Positions 1 to 10,259 of a DNA stretch of 64,000 nucleotides are shown piece by piece. The notes below the pieces were generated by a model. The model did no database searches. It was not told where the DNA came from and saw nothing but the letters and a program-made list of their open reading frames with translations. Source of the stretch: Castor canadensis (Eukaryota; Chordata; Mammalia; Rodentia; Castoridae). Both the position numbers and the translations under genes were made by a program. The stretch is from the NCBI RefSeq assembly GCF_047511655.1, contig NC_133392.1:88653042-88717041 (forward strand). The letters run 5' to 3'. Within the stretch, counting starts at the first letter, position 1, and each line of letters begins with the position of its first letter.

Positions 1-3000
1 GAGAGCAGAGTCTCTGCAAGCCTGATGACTGCAGGGACACCAAAAAGTCCAGGTAACCAGGTCTGAGAGCTGTTGCCCTTGGGACAATCACAGCAGATGG
101 TCAATTTTCACAAACATCAAAAATCAGACAACAGACATGTGCCAGATTGGAGAACACCCTAAATTAGTAGCTAGCCAATTCAATTGTGCCAGTTATAATT
201 TCTCTTTACTTTTTGCTCCTTAACATCATTCAGTGAGTACCTGCTCTCGAAAAAGCTTCAAGTGAATGACACTGTAAACAGTGCATCTGAAGAGACCATA
301 GAAGTTGAAAGAAGAAGAGTTGGCTTCCCTCTTTGAAAAACATATCCAGTATCCCTTGGCTGAATTTCACAGGAAGAAAAAATATATATATCTCAGAGGT
401 TTTTTTTCTTATGCGTTGCAAGGGAGGAGGGTGGCAGTCCGTCTACAGCTCAAGCCACAGTTGCACGTGAAAGTTAATATTTCCAGGGCCCTGTGTGGGC
501 TACCTTTCCCAGAATTCATGTTCTCCATGGGAAACTGAAATAGCACATGAGAGTTACCCTAAGTAGATTTAAATAATTAAATTCAAAAATTCTCAAACCA
601 CTTGCTGTTTCAAATTTATTTCTTTAATAACAACTCAGAGTCGGCAACAGACTGGATTAAGATTTCATTTATTCGAAATTTAAGGTATATCCAGCTCTGG
701 GTGTTGTTTTTAAGTATTTAAGGGGAAATTTGTGCTTGGTGAAAATGAAGAGACTGCAGCATTATAAATTCATTTCCTCTATTAGAAGCAGGGCCGCGCC
801 TGCACGTTGCAGCTGTTCTGGGAGGCGGTCCCGGCAGGCTGGAGGGTGTGCAGCAAGTACACGACCCTTTGTTTCCCCCAATGGGGGAGATGTGGCCAGC
901 CCCACACCCTCCAAGAGCTATTTCCTCAGTGGCGCCAGGCAGTTGGGCAGGATCATCTGGGGTGGTTTTCATGTGGCAAAGTAAGGCATCCTCTGGGATT
1001 CCAGGGCGACTTCTAAGGATTCATTTTCATCCCTGACCTCAAACCATGCCTTGTCCCAGGACCCAAAGATGAGAGGCCACTGTGGCCTGAGCCGAGTTCA
1101 CTGACCTCTGAAATAACCTGACCTGTACATTCAGAAGGCAGAGAGCGACTCGGAAAGCAGGTGTTACGTGGCAGGTAACGGCCCCATGGTACTTACCATT
1201 CACGCTAACAATTTTACAAACAAGTGAGTTTCTTATACATTCATCACCACCCCCAGGCGTTCATATTCTTTTTAAGTACAGAAACCTTAATTAGATTTTG
1301 ACCACAGACCCGGATTTGACTTACCCTGACAGGGTTTCCATTAGTGTAATCTGTGGGGGAATTCACTGTTTTAACATCTGTGTGCCTGAGGCCTATCTCA
1401 CATTTACTGCAAAACTCTGAAAAGCCTCCCTTGTATGGCTCTATGGTTCCTCATACTCCCAATTTCACAGAAGTCATTTCAGCACCAAACGGTAATTAGC
1501 AGAGGGATGGGCCTCAGCTGACATGAATGCAATTTATTGTTTTCCACGAGGCCCTGAACCAAGCAAACAAAGAACACAGTCTAGCTGTCTGGCATTTTAT
1601 TAACTTGTATTGTGCGTTGCACCTTACTGAAGGGAGATCTTCGAGAGAAATCCAGCAGTTTGTGTGTGGTAACATGCAGACTTTGGGAGAATATTAATTT
1701 CAGTTCAATTAGGCAAGTTTTGTGGTACCTCAGCCTGCAATATAGGACAGCCACTTTTATAATTATCTTCCATATTAACTTTATCATCGCCAGACTTTTG
1801 CATAAATGCAACCTTTCATCTTTAAAATGCCAACACTTCTTCAATTTTGGCAACCGTACAGCACTGCTAATTATTTGCTCATTATGTGTGGTTAACTGAT
1901 GAATCATTAATAAATGAATGAATGGCTAATATATTTTTATGGTAATTGGAGATATAACTGATTGCAGACTTCCTTAGCTTCTCAAAACGGCACTGAATGA
2001 GCAGTGGCTGCCTAATTGTTTACAGATGATATTTATGCCCTACCCAGCGTTTCCCACAGTTGTGGTTTATCGCTGGCAAATTCTCATCAGTCCAGGGTGG
2101 CGGCTCGCCGTGGACCAGTCTGGGCAGAGGGGAGTGGGAGGCAGCATGGCCATGCTTTCTTTATTGTGTTTCTGTCACTCATTTGTTTCAGCTCAGCTGA
2201 CATATAACCATGGATGGGCTTCATGGCCTTTTGCTGGCAACTGGAAGACTCCTCGTAGACTGCATTTACCTAGGCATTTGCGAGGCCATGGCCATGACAC
2301 TGCTGTGGTTACCCCTAGTCAAAAACATATAAAGACTTCAAATGCTGACACACAGACACTTGAGCTGTCCAACTACCACTTGTCTTGCTTGGCCCACCCA
2401 AAAGAGCAGTGGCCAGTGGCCACCCAGCCTGGCATTTCTGGGAGGAGGAACTTAAGGAGACCCTTGGCCAAGTTTGGTTGGAGCCTAAAGTTCACTGCAC
2501 CACAGACGAAAGTCTAGAAAATAAAATCAACCAGAGCTCAGTTGGCTCCATTCTTTGACTCACCACTCCACGGCTGGTGAGTGGGCTTAGTGATTAATTA
2601 GCAGGTTACAAGAATTATATCTATCATGCTGCAAGCCAGTCAGCACCTATAGGTTAAAAACAAAGAGTCTGTATTTGTTGACAATTCCTGAGAAAATGAA
2701 AGATAGAACACTGGCCAAATAAGGTTTGTATAGCTTCATGCAAACAGACGGAAGATTGAGTTAAAAATGCAAAGGAGATTACCAATTCTTAATTATAATT
2801 ATTTAACCAGGTGGGTAGTTTCTCCTAATGAACATTTCCATGAAAACAGAATAACTAATGACAGTCTTAAAGAAGCCTTTGTCTTTCCATGTACTAATGA
2901 TCACATTTATAAATATGCAGCAAGGCCCCATGTACATTGCTAATGATAAGTAATTAAACACCAGGCGTGGGAAGCCAGTAGAAAGGGTCATGTTAATGCA

Positions 3001-4450
3001 AGAGAGGAAATTAAAAATGCAATAAAATAAGTTGCCTAGAAAAGATTAAATAAACTTCTGGCTTCTTCTCTTTCCAGAAGGAAAAGAATGGTTTCTCCAT
3101 TCTCACAGTAAAGCCATGTCAGGCCATTCAACAGCTGGTTATAAAGTCAGACAGTGCAAGTGATCCACTTGCTCTCTGCCCTGTCACAATACCATCTACC
3201 CCCCCATCCCCATTTTATCCTGGAAAGCTACAGGCAGAGGATGTGGCTCCAAGTAAAGGGCACTTTGGGTCACTGGAACAGAAGATGGGCCCAAAGGAAA
3301 AAGGAAGCAGTCTACCATCAAAGATGGATGTCTGTCACTGGCAAATTAAATGGGTCTTTGGTTGCTATTGCTAACGTACCACCTGTTTACAAAGCCATTT
3401 GACCAACACACTATTTTGTTTTCCCTCAGCTTCTAGATTAAAAAAAAAAAGGAAGGTGCCTTTTCAATAGAATAGAATAACTTCTGTCTCTCTTTGCAAC
3501 TTCCCCACATTCTAAAAACTATTGAGAGGGGAGATCATGACTCATCAAAGGTCATATCCCCCATACCCAGCACAGCAAAGATGAGTGAAGGTTTGATGAA
3601 TCTGGTTGAGCATGTGAATGAATGAATGTCCTAAACAGATCATCGCTGAACCAATAGCAGTTTGTCAGAGAGCTTTTTAACATGGTGCCCAATCCAATGA
3701 GCCCTGCCCATTGGGCCCAGTGGAAAGACCCTAAGCATTTTTCTCATGTGTTTTCTTAAGTCTCTCTTCAACATCACCAAATGGACCAGAAATTTCAGGC
3801 CTTCAGAAAACATTAGACTTTGCCAAAAAAAAAAAAAAAGCAGGGTGGCAAGAGTCCTGTTTCAGGAGGAACAGGAACCCCAGGATTTCCTTTAAGCATT
3901 AAAGTTACACAAAATGAAGAAGTGGCCTTCTTGGCAAAAGAACAGAGACTTATATTTGGATCTACAAAGCTCCTAAAGAAGGGCAATTTTGATTCTTTTT
4001 AAAAGTATCTTCCTGAAGCTCTCGAGCCACTGAGGACTCTTTTCTTTCAAACATTTCAAACTGGTTGATCAGAGTCTCCCAAGACCTCCCGGCTCCCTGT
4101 TCTGTGTGGTCAGTCCCACAGGGAGGGCAATCTCGTTTTTTTTGCGTCTTCAGTTCAGGGTTAACAAGAAGACAACGTCCATCTGAAAGAAATAGTAACA
4201 CAGGAACGTCTAAACCGGTTGGTTGGAGGGTTGGGCTAGTATTTCTTTCTATAATTTTTTTTCTTTTTTTGCTCCCCCTTAAACAAGTTCTAAGAAACAA
4301 GTCATGAGGCAGAAAAAAATCCAGGGCTTGGCTGTTTCTGCCTTGTTTTAAGACTCCTTGTGAATTTAAATGAATCATTTCCTTTTACATAAAATCTTCA
4401 GCAAGGCCACACGTCTTTTGTTATCAGTGTGTTGTCATCAGCAAGCCTGC
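1..4450. other. Non-coding, mostly single-copy-looking intergenic sequence
   Basis: No open frame resembles a known protein. Codon content is random-like and frames are short. The segment is AT-rich with few recognisable repeats. A possible L2/MIR tail lies near 3,555-3,632 ('agcacagcaaagatgag ... gaatgaatgaatg'). The low repeat load compared with 7.8-10.3 kb suggests constraint, at least around 2.5-3.1 kb. Confidence 0.6.
2560..3065. promoter_or_regulatory. TAAT-rich candidate conserved non-coding element
   Basis: Dense homeodomain-type cores appear: 'gtgattaattagcagg' at about 2,590, 'cttaattataattatttaacc' near 2,790, 'ctaatgatcac' near 2,893 and 'gctaatgataagtaattaaac' near 2,940. No recognised repeat is present. 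Such sequence is typical of distal enhancers near developmental genes; LMO4 is the next gene in human. Function is inferred only. Confidence 0.3.
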
Positions 4451-4479
4451 TCGGCTCTCATAAAGGGAATTTAGTACCT

Positions 4480-4760
4480 GACATGGGAGCAACGCGCGCG
4501 GCGTTGCCTTACAAATAAGCGCGAGCAAGGGAACCTCCCGGGAGGTGGCCGCTCGCCCTCTCGGGACCCGGGGACACCTCGGAAGCATCTCTCAGCGACT
4601 GCGAGGGCAGGCCAGGCCCGGTTGGTGCCGCGGGCGCAGGGCCACTCCGCAAGGCCACTCCGCAAGCCGCTCCTGACCCCCAGTGGCCGGCGCTGTCATG
4701 TGTCCCCGCGCCGGGTCCCCTCGGGCCGCTGCGCACAGGCCAGCACCGCCCTATCCCATC
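4480..4760. promoter_or_regulatory. CpG island, left block
   Basis: Very dense CpG in an otherwise AT-rich region ('aacgcgcgcggcgttg', 'gccgcgggcgcagg', 'ccccgcgccgggtcccc'). It holds a perfect 13-bp tandem duplication at 4,641-4,666. CpG islands in mammals usually mark promoters. Together with the block at about 5.05-5.18 kb it may be the promoter of a non-coding RNA. The corresponding human interval holds LINC01140, whose start lies tens of kilobases beyond the HS2ST1 3' end, in roughly this position and in the orientation matching plus here. That synteny is recalled, not computed. Confidence 0.55.
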
Positions 4761-5039
4761 CCCAGATCCCAGGGACCCAAGCATCATTCGCTTTAATTGA
4801 CAATTAAAACAAACTTCAGTTCTCACCAGAATCAACCGAGTGAAATTTCGCAACTGCAAGTTTCACAATTCAATTCCCTTGAAGCAAAACCAAGTTTCCC
4901 TGAGGTTTCACTCTACACCTCGCCATTTGTTGTTTAAACTTCCCCCTCAAGTTTCTCTTCCCACACACTCCACTCACACGCTTTTATTTGCGAGTCAGTC
5001 ATGGAAACGGTTTAATTATGTTTCTGGGGTCCCTCAGCC

Positions 5040-5165
5040 TCACTGCCCTGCTGCTGAGTCAGCACTTCCCCAAGCCTGGGGATGAGCGCGCGGTTATTAA
5101 CAGGGCCCCGCCACCCCCGCCCCAGGTGGCTATTTATGGCTTCTGCCCACCGGCTGCTTGTTCTA
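5040..5165 (+). promoter_or_regulatory. Candidate plus-strand core promoter with MARE, GC boxes and TATA-like motif
   Basis: In order on the plus strand: a perfect palindromic MAF recognition element at 5,052-5,064, the CpG cluster 'gagcgcgcgg', GC-box-like 'ccccgccacccccgcccc' around 5,107-5,123, and a TATA-like 'ctatttatgg' around 5,130-5,139. Spacing would place a start site near 5,160. No downstream exon could be verified by reading. This is the best promoter-like arrangement in the left half of the window. Confidence 0.4.
5052..5064. promoter_or_regulatory. Perfect T-MARE / AP-1-core site (TGCTGAGTCAGCA)
   Basis: The 13-bp palindrome TGCTGAGTCAGCA is the exact consensus T-MARE bound by MAF homodimers and, in related form, by NRF2 or BACH1 with small MAF proteins. 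It contains the AP-1 core TGAGTCA. A second AP-1-like sequence, 'gcgagtcagtcatgg', lies about 60 bases upstream. The match is seen directly; occupancy is unknown. Confidence 0.5.
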
Positions 5166-5303
5166 GTTGTTCCAATAGTGTCAACCACCCAAGTCTAACG
5201 ACCTGAAATAAAGCCCCAGGTCGCCCAGAGAAGGCATTAAGCAAACCCCGCCTAGCAGCTCTGGTGGCACGTGAAAATAAAGGAAGCCCCCAGTTGAGTG
5301 TAC

Positions 5304-5401
5304 ATTTCAGGCACTCCACACCTAAGCTTTTAGTATAAGGATGTCCCAAGTATTGCATGGAACATCCTTATACTAAAAAGTACTCCTAGTGTACCTGAAA
5401 T
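5304..5401. repeat. Imperfect long inverted repeat (hairpin), probably MITE-derived
   Basis: The arms at 5,328-5,344 (ttttagtataaggatgt) and 5,362-5,378 are perfect reverse complements over 17 bp with a 17-base loop. A further 8-bp pairing (5,304-5,311 with 5,394-5,401) extends the stem past an internal loop. The right flank 'gaaatctaaatttaattcagggt' resembles an old dispersed mammalian DNA repeat I cannot name. Confidence 0.7.
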
Positions 5402-7845
5402 CTAAATTTAATTCAGGGTCACTCTATTTTTTTGAGTAACCCTACTAAGTGAAGAAAGGAGAGGTTCTGTTTTCTGGTTTGTAGCTCAGCTTCTAACCAG
5501 ATCTACAGATACAGATCTGAGGGGCTGCCTCCCCCCCACCCCACCCCGGAGAGGTAGTGAGAATTTTTTAAGTCCTAAGAAAACAGAATGTAGATTCGTA
5601 GAGGCTGTGGGGAGGTCTCAGACCTCCCGAGATGGGAAGCCCATTACTCAGTCCTGTTCTCTTCAAGATCTCTCCAGAGCAGAGGCTCCTACAACCCTGT
5701 CCTAAAAGGGTCCCTTCCCACAGTCAACGCTCCCAATGTGCCAGCCTGTCCTTGCCACAGATGTTAAAAAGCAAAAGTCAAAACCAAGGTAACTATTTTT
5801 AGGGAGTAATAGGTTAAACTTCAGCTGGGCCTTCAAAAGATAGAAGTGGCTACCTTCTGAGCTGCCGTTTGTACCCACTGAGATGTAAAAGAACGTTAGA
5901 AAACCAAGTTTTGAATTACTGTTATCTTCCATTTAAAAAAAAAAAAACCATCTATTCCCTTGGGAATACCATGCATATCTGTTACAGACAACTCTGCAAG
6001 CCACCTCTGCAAGCCTGTCAGTTAAACCAAATGTTAAATGGAAAATATTTGGCAGGATTTAAAATTAGACCCACACACATTACTTACAGATGTTTCCATG
6101 CAAAACACATGAAACTGAACCACACCAAGTCATAAACCCCACAATGGTGTGTTTTTTATGCCCCAAGTTAATTTTTATTATATAAGTAGCCATATGAAGA
6201 AGGTATTGCATACTGCTTAAATTAAATACGAAGGAATGAAATCAGCAGTATCCCTTTACAGCATATGGCCTAGCAAATCAAATTACAAAGCTTTCCACAT
6301 CTCATTAACTGCAATGAGTACAGTGAGTTTTCTAATAAGTCACATCTCTTTCATGTGAGTGGTGAGCAGTGACTTATTGTAAGAATTCACAGGATGACCC
6401 TCGCGTGGAAATTAAGAACTAATCTGAAATGGGCAGGGTCACCTGGTCAAGACTGATCATAACATTTCCTCATTATTGTTTTAGTTGGCATTGAAGCATA
6501 TGTTTTCCTGGTGCCCTGGCTGAAAAATGCCTTTGATAATTTCACTGACAGCAAATAACCCACACACTGTTATTTAATGAGTTCAGGCAGGATTAGCTGA
6601 CAATAAAGAAGATAGTATAAATGTTTTTATTAGAATAGTTTTTTTTTTTTAACCTGAAAAAAAAAAAAAAGAAGTCACATGGTAGTGACACAGGTGAAAA
6701 GGCGGAAGGTGCATAGAGCCCAGGGCTGGCCAAGACAGTGCCTTTGGGCTGCAAATGGTGAAAGGCAAATCCCAGCTGGAAGCCACCCTCAGATGTCTGG
6801 TTCCTCCTTTGCACAACAAGAAAAAATACTTGTACAATCGCTCATCATGTAGCCTTTGGCTGAGATGAATTACCAATTTGCACCCTCTTGTGTTTGGAGA
6901 GAAGCAAACTGTGCTCTTTTGAGGCAAGAATCAGGAACCTAAAATCATTTAAGCCTTCTTGTTTATAAGGCCAGAGTGAGGCCAAAAATCCATTTCCCTC
7001 TGTGCTCTAAGCCCTTTCAATGAGGACTTTCTCACCATCTGCACTAATAAATATGGACTGGAGTGTGTATAACCATACACGGAGGGGAAGGGAGGAGTGA
7101 AAGGATTTTAAATGGTTGCAAATTGCTCTCCTGCTGAGATAACAGCAGTGTGTAGTGAGCCTCAGTTGTTACACATTAAGAATGGGCAGTTGGCTTCTTT
7201 TCACACAGCTGCAAGGGAAGGGGTGCAATTCAGAACTACCAGAAAGAAAACAGATCTGTTGTTTTCCCAGAGACAGGCTTTCTAACAACATCTTGCTCAG
7301 AAACTCTTGCTTCACAGCTCTAACCATGGGGACTGGACAGGATAAACAAACCAGCCCAAGGAGTAGGGTTCAAATGGATTGTTGAAACCCTGAGATGGGG
7401 CTCATAAACCCCAAAGCTCAGCAGAGACCAAGAGCACCAAAGGTAAAGGCAAAGCCAGAAGGTTGAGTTAGTTGCCCGGTATATAAGAAAGTTATCCTTG
7501 AGGCCAAAATGAGTTTCCTCTGAGAGCTTGGAACCTTAAAAAGACTGGCCCTTAGATACAAGTGGTCATAAGGAAAGAGATGTCTTGAGAAGATGAAAAA
7601 AACAGGCAAGGGAGGTAGTGTCGGTCACCAGGGGCCAGCAGGAAAAGTGAGTCCCACATAGAGGCCAGTCAAGAACCCAGGGGTAACTGAGCCTACCAAG
7701 ACTCAGAGGTCTCCTCTTAGACAGAAAGAAGCATCTCCCTGTTCTCAGCATAATGCAATGAGCAACTGTAAAAGCTTCAAAGGGACTGTCCTGTGAAACA
7801 GGGAAGGATAGAAGTCCCAGTGAGAGTAAACGTCAGAAAGTGCAC
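5402..7845. other. Non-coding intergenic sequence
   Basis: AT-rich sequence with A- and T-runs (around 5,934-5,947, 6,641-6,671). No convincing gene is seen. I could not assign repeats between 5.45 and 7.84 kb. Confidence 0.5.
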
Positions 7846-8199
7846 ACTAGGAACCAGTGCAGTGGCTCAGGCCTCTAAGCCTAGCTACTCTGGAGGTAGA
7901 GATTGGGAAGATCACAATTCAAAGCCAGCCCTAGCAAGAAAGATCTTGAGGCCCCATCTCAACCAATAGTTGGGTACAGTGCTACATACCTGTCATCCCA
8001 GCTTGTGAAGAAACACACACAGGGGGATCTCATTTTAGTCCAGCCCAGGCATAAAGCAAGACCCTATATCAAAAGTAATTAACACAAAAAGGTCTGGAGG
8101 TGTGGCTCAAGAAGTAAAGTGCCTGCCTAGGAAGTGCGAGGCCCTAAATTCAAACCCCAGGGCCCTAAATTCAAACCCCAATACTACCAAAAAAGGGAA
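7846..8199 (+). repeat. Composite B1-dID-like SINE, with internal duplication
   Basis: A 7SL-like left part ('cagtggctcaggcctctaag') and a second left-type segment lead to a tRNA-like right part ('gtggctcaagaagtaaagtg'). A 20-bp stretch 'ggccctaaattcaaacccca' is tandemly repeated at 8,141-8,160 and 8,161-8,180, duplicating the B-box region of the RNA polymerase III promoter. An A-rich tail follows. Confidence 0.8.
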
Positions 8200-9502
8200 A
8201 AGAAAAAACGAATGTGCACATTAGGAAATTCTGGGGAGCACGAGAAGAACCTATGGTAAGAATTTCTCCAAATGCATGATCCAGCAACCTGAGCCAAGAT
8301 GGGAATGTAGAATCCAAGACACCCAGTTCCTCTCTCAAGTGATCAAATGGGAAGGGAAGGACTTGGCAAAGCAAGGGAGAATCAGAAGCATCGAGTCCAA
8401 CAGAGGAGATGGGGAGCAAGAACTGAAGCCAGGAAAGGTCAGCCACTGAGTCCAGGTGAGATAGGTGGCCAGGTTTGGAAGACATAGGCCAGAAAATGGC
8501 CTGAGGAGGAAAGACACTTAGAGACACTGTGGCTGAACCCCCAAGAGTAGAAGGGTACCAAGAGTACCAAGCCTTCAGGAACCCCCAAGGCAGAATGTGG
8601 GGACCAGGTAACCAAACACATAGCAATCCCTGGTGAGGGGGAATTTCTAGTTAGCACCCAGGAAAACTGTGTAAAGAAAGTGGGCAGAGATGACTTAGAT
8701 CTTCTAAATGAAACCCAGTTAAAGCCCTTATCACATAATGTCACTGTTCAGTTGTAAATGAACCCACCAAGCCTTCAGTTATACCCAGATAAGGACGAAC
8801 CCTGAATGTTGCAACATAGCAATAATAAACTAATATGTACACAGCAGTGTAGTTTACAAAGCGATGTCATAACCATTCTCATGTGCCCTTCATTATTGGG
8901 ATGTGAAAAAGGAAATTTACCTATAGCAAGGAAGCAAAAAGAACCAGATCTCAGACCTCAGTCTTAGATTCCAAGCCTGGTATCATTTTATTAGAGCAAA
9001 TATCTTGTATATGCTAGTTTGACATTCTGGAAATCTGAGGAAATGTCCATGCATACTCTTGAGAGAATGTGTTCAGTGCATAAGGCAAAGTTCTCCTAAA
9101 GAGACCATCCTTCCTAGCCTGATTCATCCTGTCTCTGTCTCTATATTGTCTAGGATGGGCCTTTTGCCTTTGTTCCTCCCTGACAGCAGGGCGGTACACA
9201 GAATGGTGTGGCCAAGATTACTTTCTTAGGAAAAATGACTTCTAGGATCTTCTGGATAGCTTCTCATTGGTTGTTCTTGGAATTAGAGTCATAATTGACT
9301 TTTTGGCAAAAGAAGAAAATGGTGTGTATGTGTAGGGAGGGGTATCCATGAACACACTTGAACAAAGGGAGCTTCTAGTCCAAAGGAACTGGAGTTGCCA
9401 AGTGGTAGCTACCATGTGCACCTTTGCCCCCTCCATTTCTTCCTCTCTTTCCTATCTCCAATATTGATAATGCCCAGATACACTGTCTAAAAAGGAAATA
9501 TA

Positions 9503-9711
9503 AGGGCCAGGCATGGTGGCACATGCCTGTAATTCCTGCTACTTGAGAGGATGGTGATTTGAAGCCAGCCCAGGCAAATAGTTCACAAGACCTTATCTTG
9601 ACAAAAACAGGACTGGAGGAGTTGCTCAAGTGGTAGAGCACCTGCCTAGTAATCATGAGGCTGAGTTCATGCCCCAGTACTGCGAAAAAAACAAAACAAA
9701 ACTTACAGAGA
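9503..9711 (+). repeat. Composite B1-dID-like SINE
   Basis: The left half begins 'gccaggcatggtggcacatg'. The right half has an A-box-like 'gctcaagtggtagagcacc' and a degenerate B box 'gagttcatgcccc', then an A-rich tail with 'aaaacaaaacaaaac'. Confidence 0.88.
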
Positions 9712-9737
9712 ATTCTTGAAGAAATAAAGATTTCAGA

Positions 9738-9812
9738 GCTGGGATGTAGCTCAGTGGTATATCAATTACCTAGTACGCGCAAGGCCCCACTTGCCAGCCT
9801 CCCCCCCAAGAA
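9738..9812 (+). repeat. ID-like (tRNA-derived) SINE
   Basis: 'gggatgtagctcagtggtat' and 'gcgcaaggcccca' mark an ID-type monomer. The B box is degraded. Confidence 0.7.
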
Positions 9813-9843
9813 AGACGACTTCAGATGAATATTAAAGGTTGTT

Positions 9844-9926
9844 TTATGAGGATATAGCTCAGTGATAGAGCACAGATTTATCATGTATGAGGCCCTGGGT
9901 TCAATCCCTAGCACTAAAAAAAAGTT
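9844..9926 (+). repeat. ID-like SINE
   Basis: 'ggatatagctcagtgatag' and 'ggccctgggttcaatcccta' (good A and B boxes) with an A tail. It lies about 30 bases after another ID-like unit in the same orientation. Confidence 0.78.
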
Positions 9927-9959
9927 GTTTGTGTAAGTAAATTATAAGAATTCCTGCTT

Positions 9960-10190
9960 TCACCACGTGTGGTGGTGCATGGCTATAATCTCACCTGGAA
10001 GGCAGAGGCAGGAGGATTTTGAGTTCAAGGTCAGCCCAGACAAAGATAGCAAGACTCTATCTCAAAAACAAAAAATAAGGGTTAGGGATGTGTGGCTCTA
10101 TCAGTACAGCACCTACCTGGCAAGTGCAAGATCCTGAGTTCAAACCCCAGTACCACCAAAACAAACAAATAAATAAATAAATGAAAAAGG
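9960..10190 (+). repeat. Composite B1-dID-like SINE
   Basis: B1-like 'acgtgtggtggtgcatggc' and 'ggcagaggcaggaggatttt', then tRNA-like 'ggatgtgtggctctatcag' and 'gagttcaaaccccagtacc', with an (AAAT)n tail. Confidence 0.85.
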
Positions 10191-10250
10191 GATATGACTC
10201 AAATGGTAGAGCAAGTACAAGGCCCTGGGTTCAATTTCCAGTACCAGAAA
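10190..10250 (+). repeat. ID-like SINE fragment
   Basis: 'gggatatgactcaaatggta' and 'ggccctgggttcaatttcca' directly follow the A-rich tail of the preceding SINE. Confidence 0.65.
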
Positions 10251-10259
10251 GAAAAATAA

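Noticed and set aside
2026..2517. 163-codon plus-strand open frame
   Set aside because: No recognisable protein features and no supporting context; considered random.
9738..9926. Possible functional tRNA genes
   Set aside because: A- and B-box-like motifs are present, but no cloverleaf can be formed and A-rich tails follow; these are ID-like SINEs.
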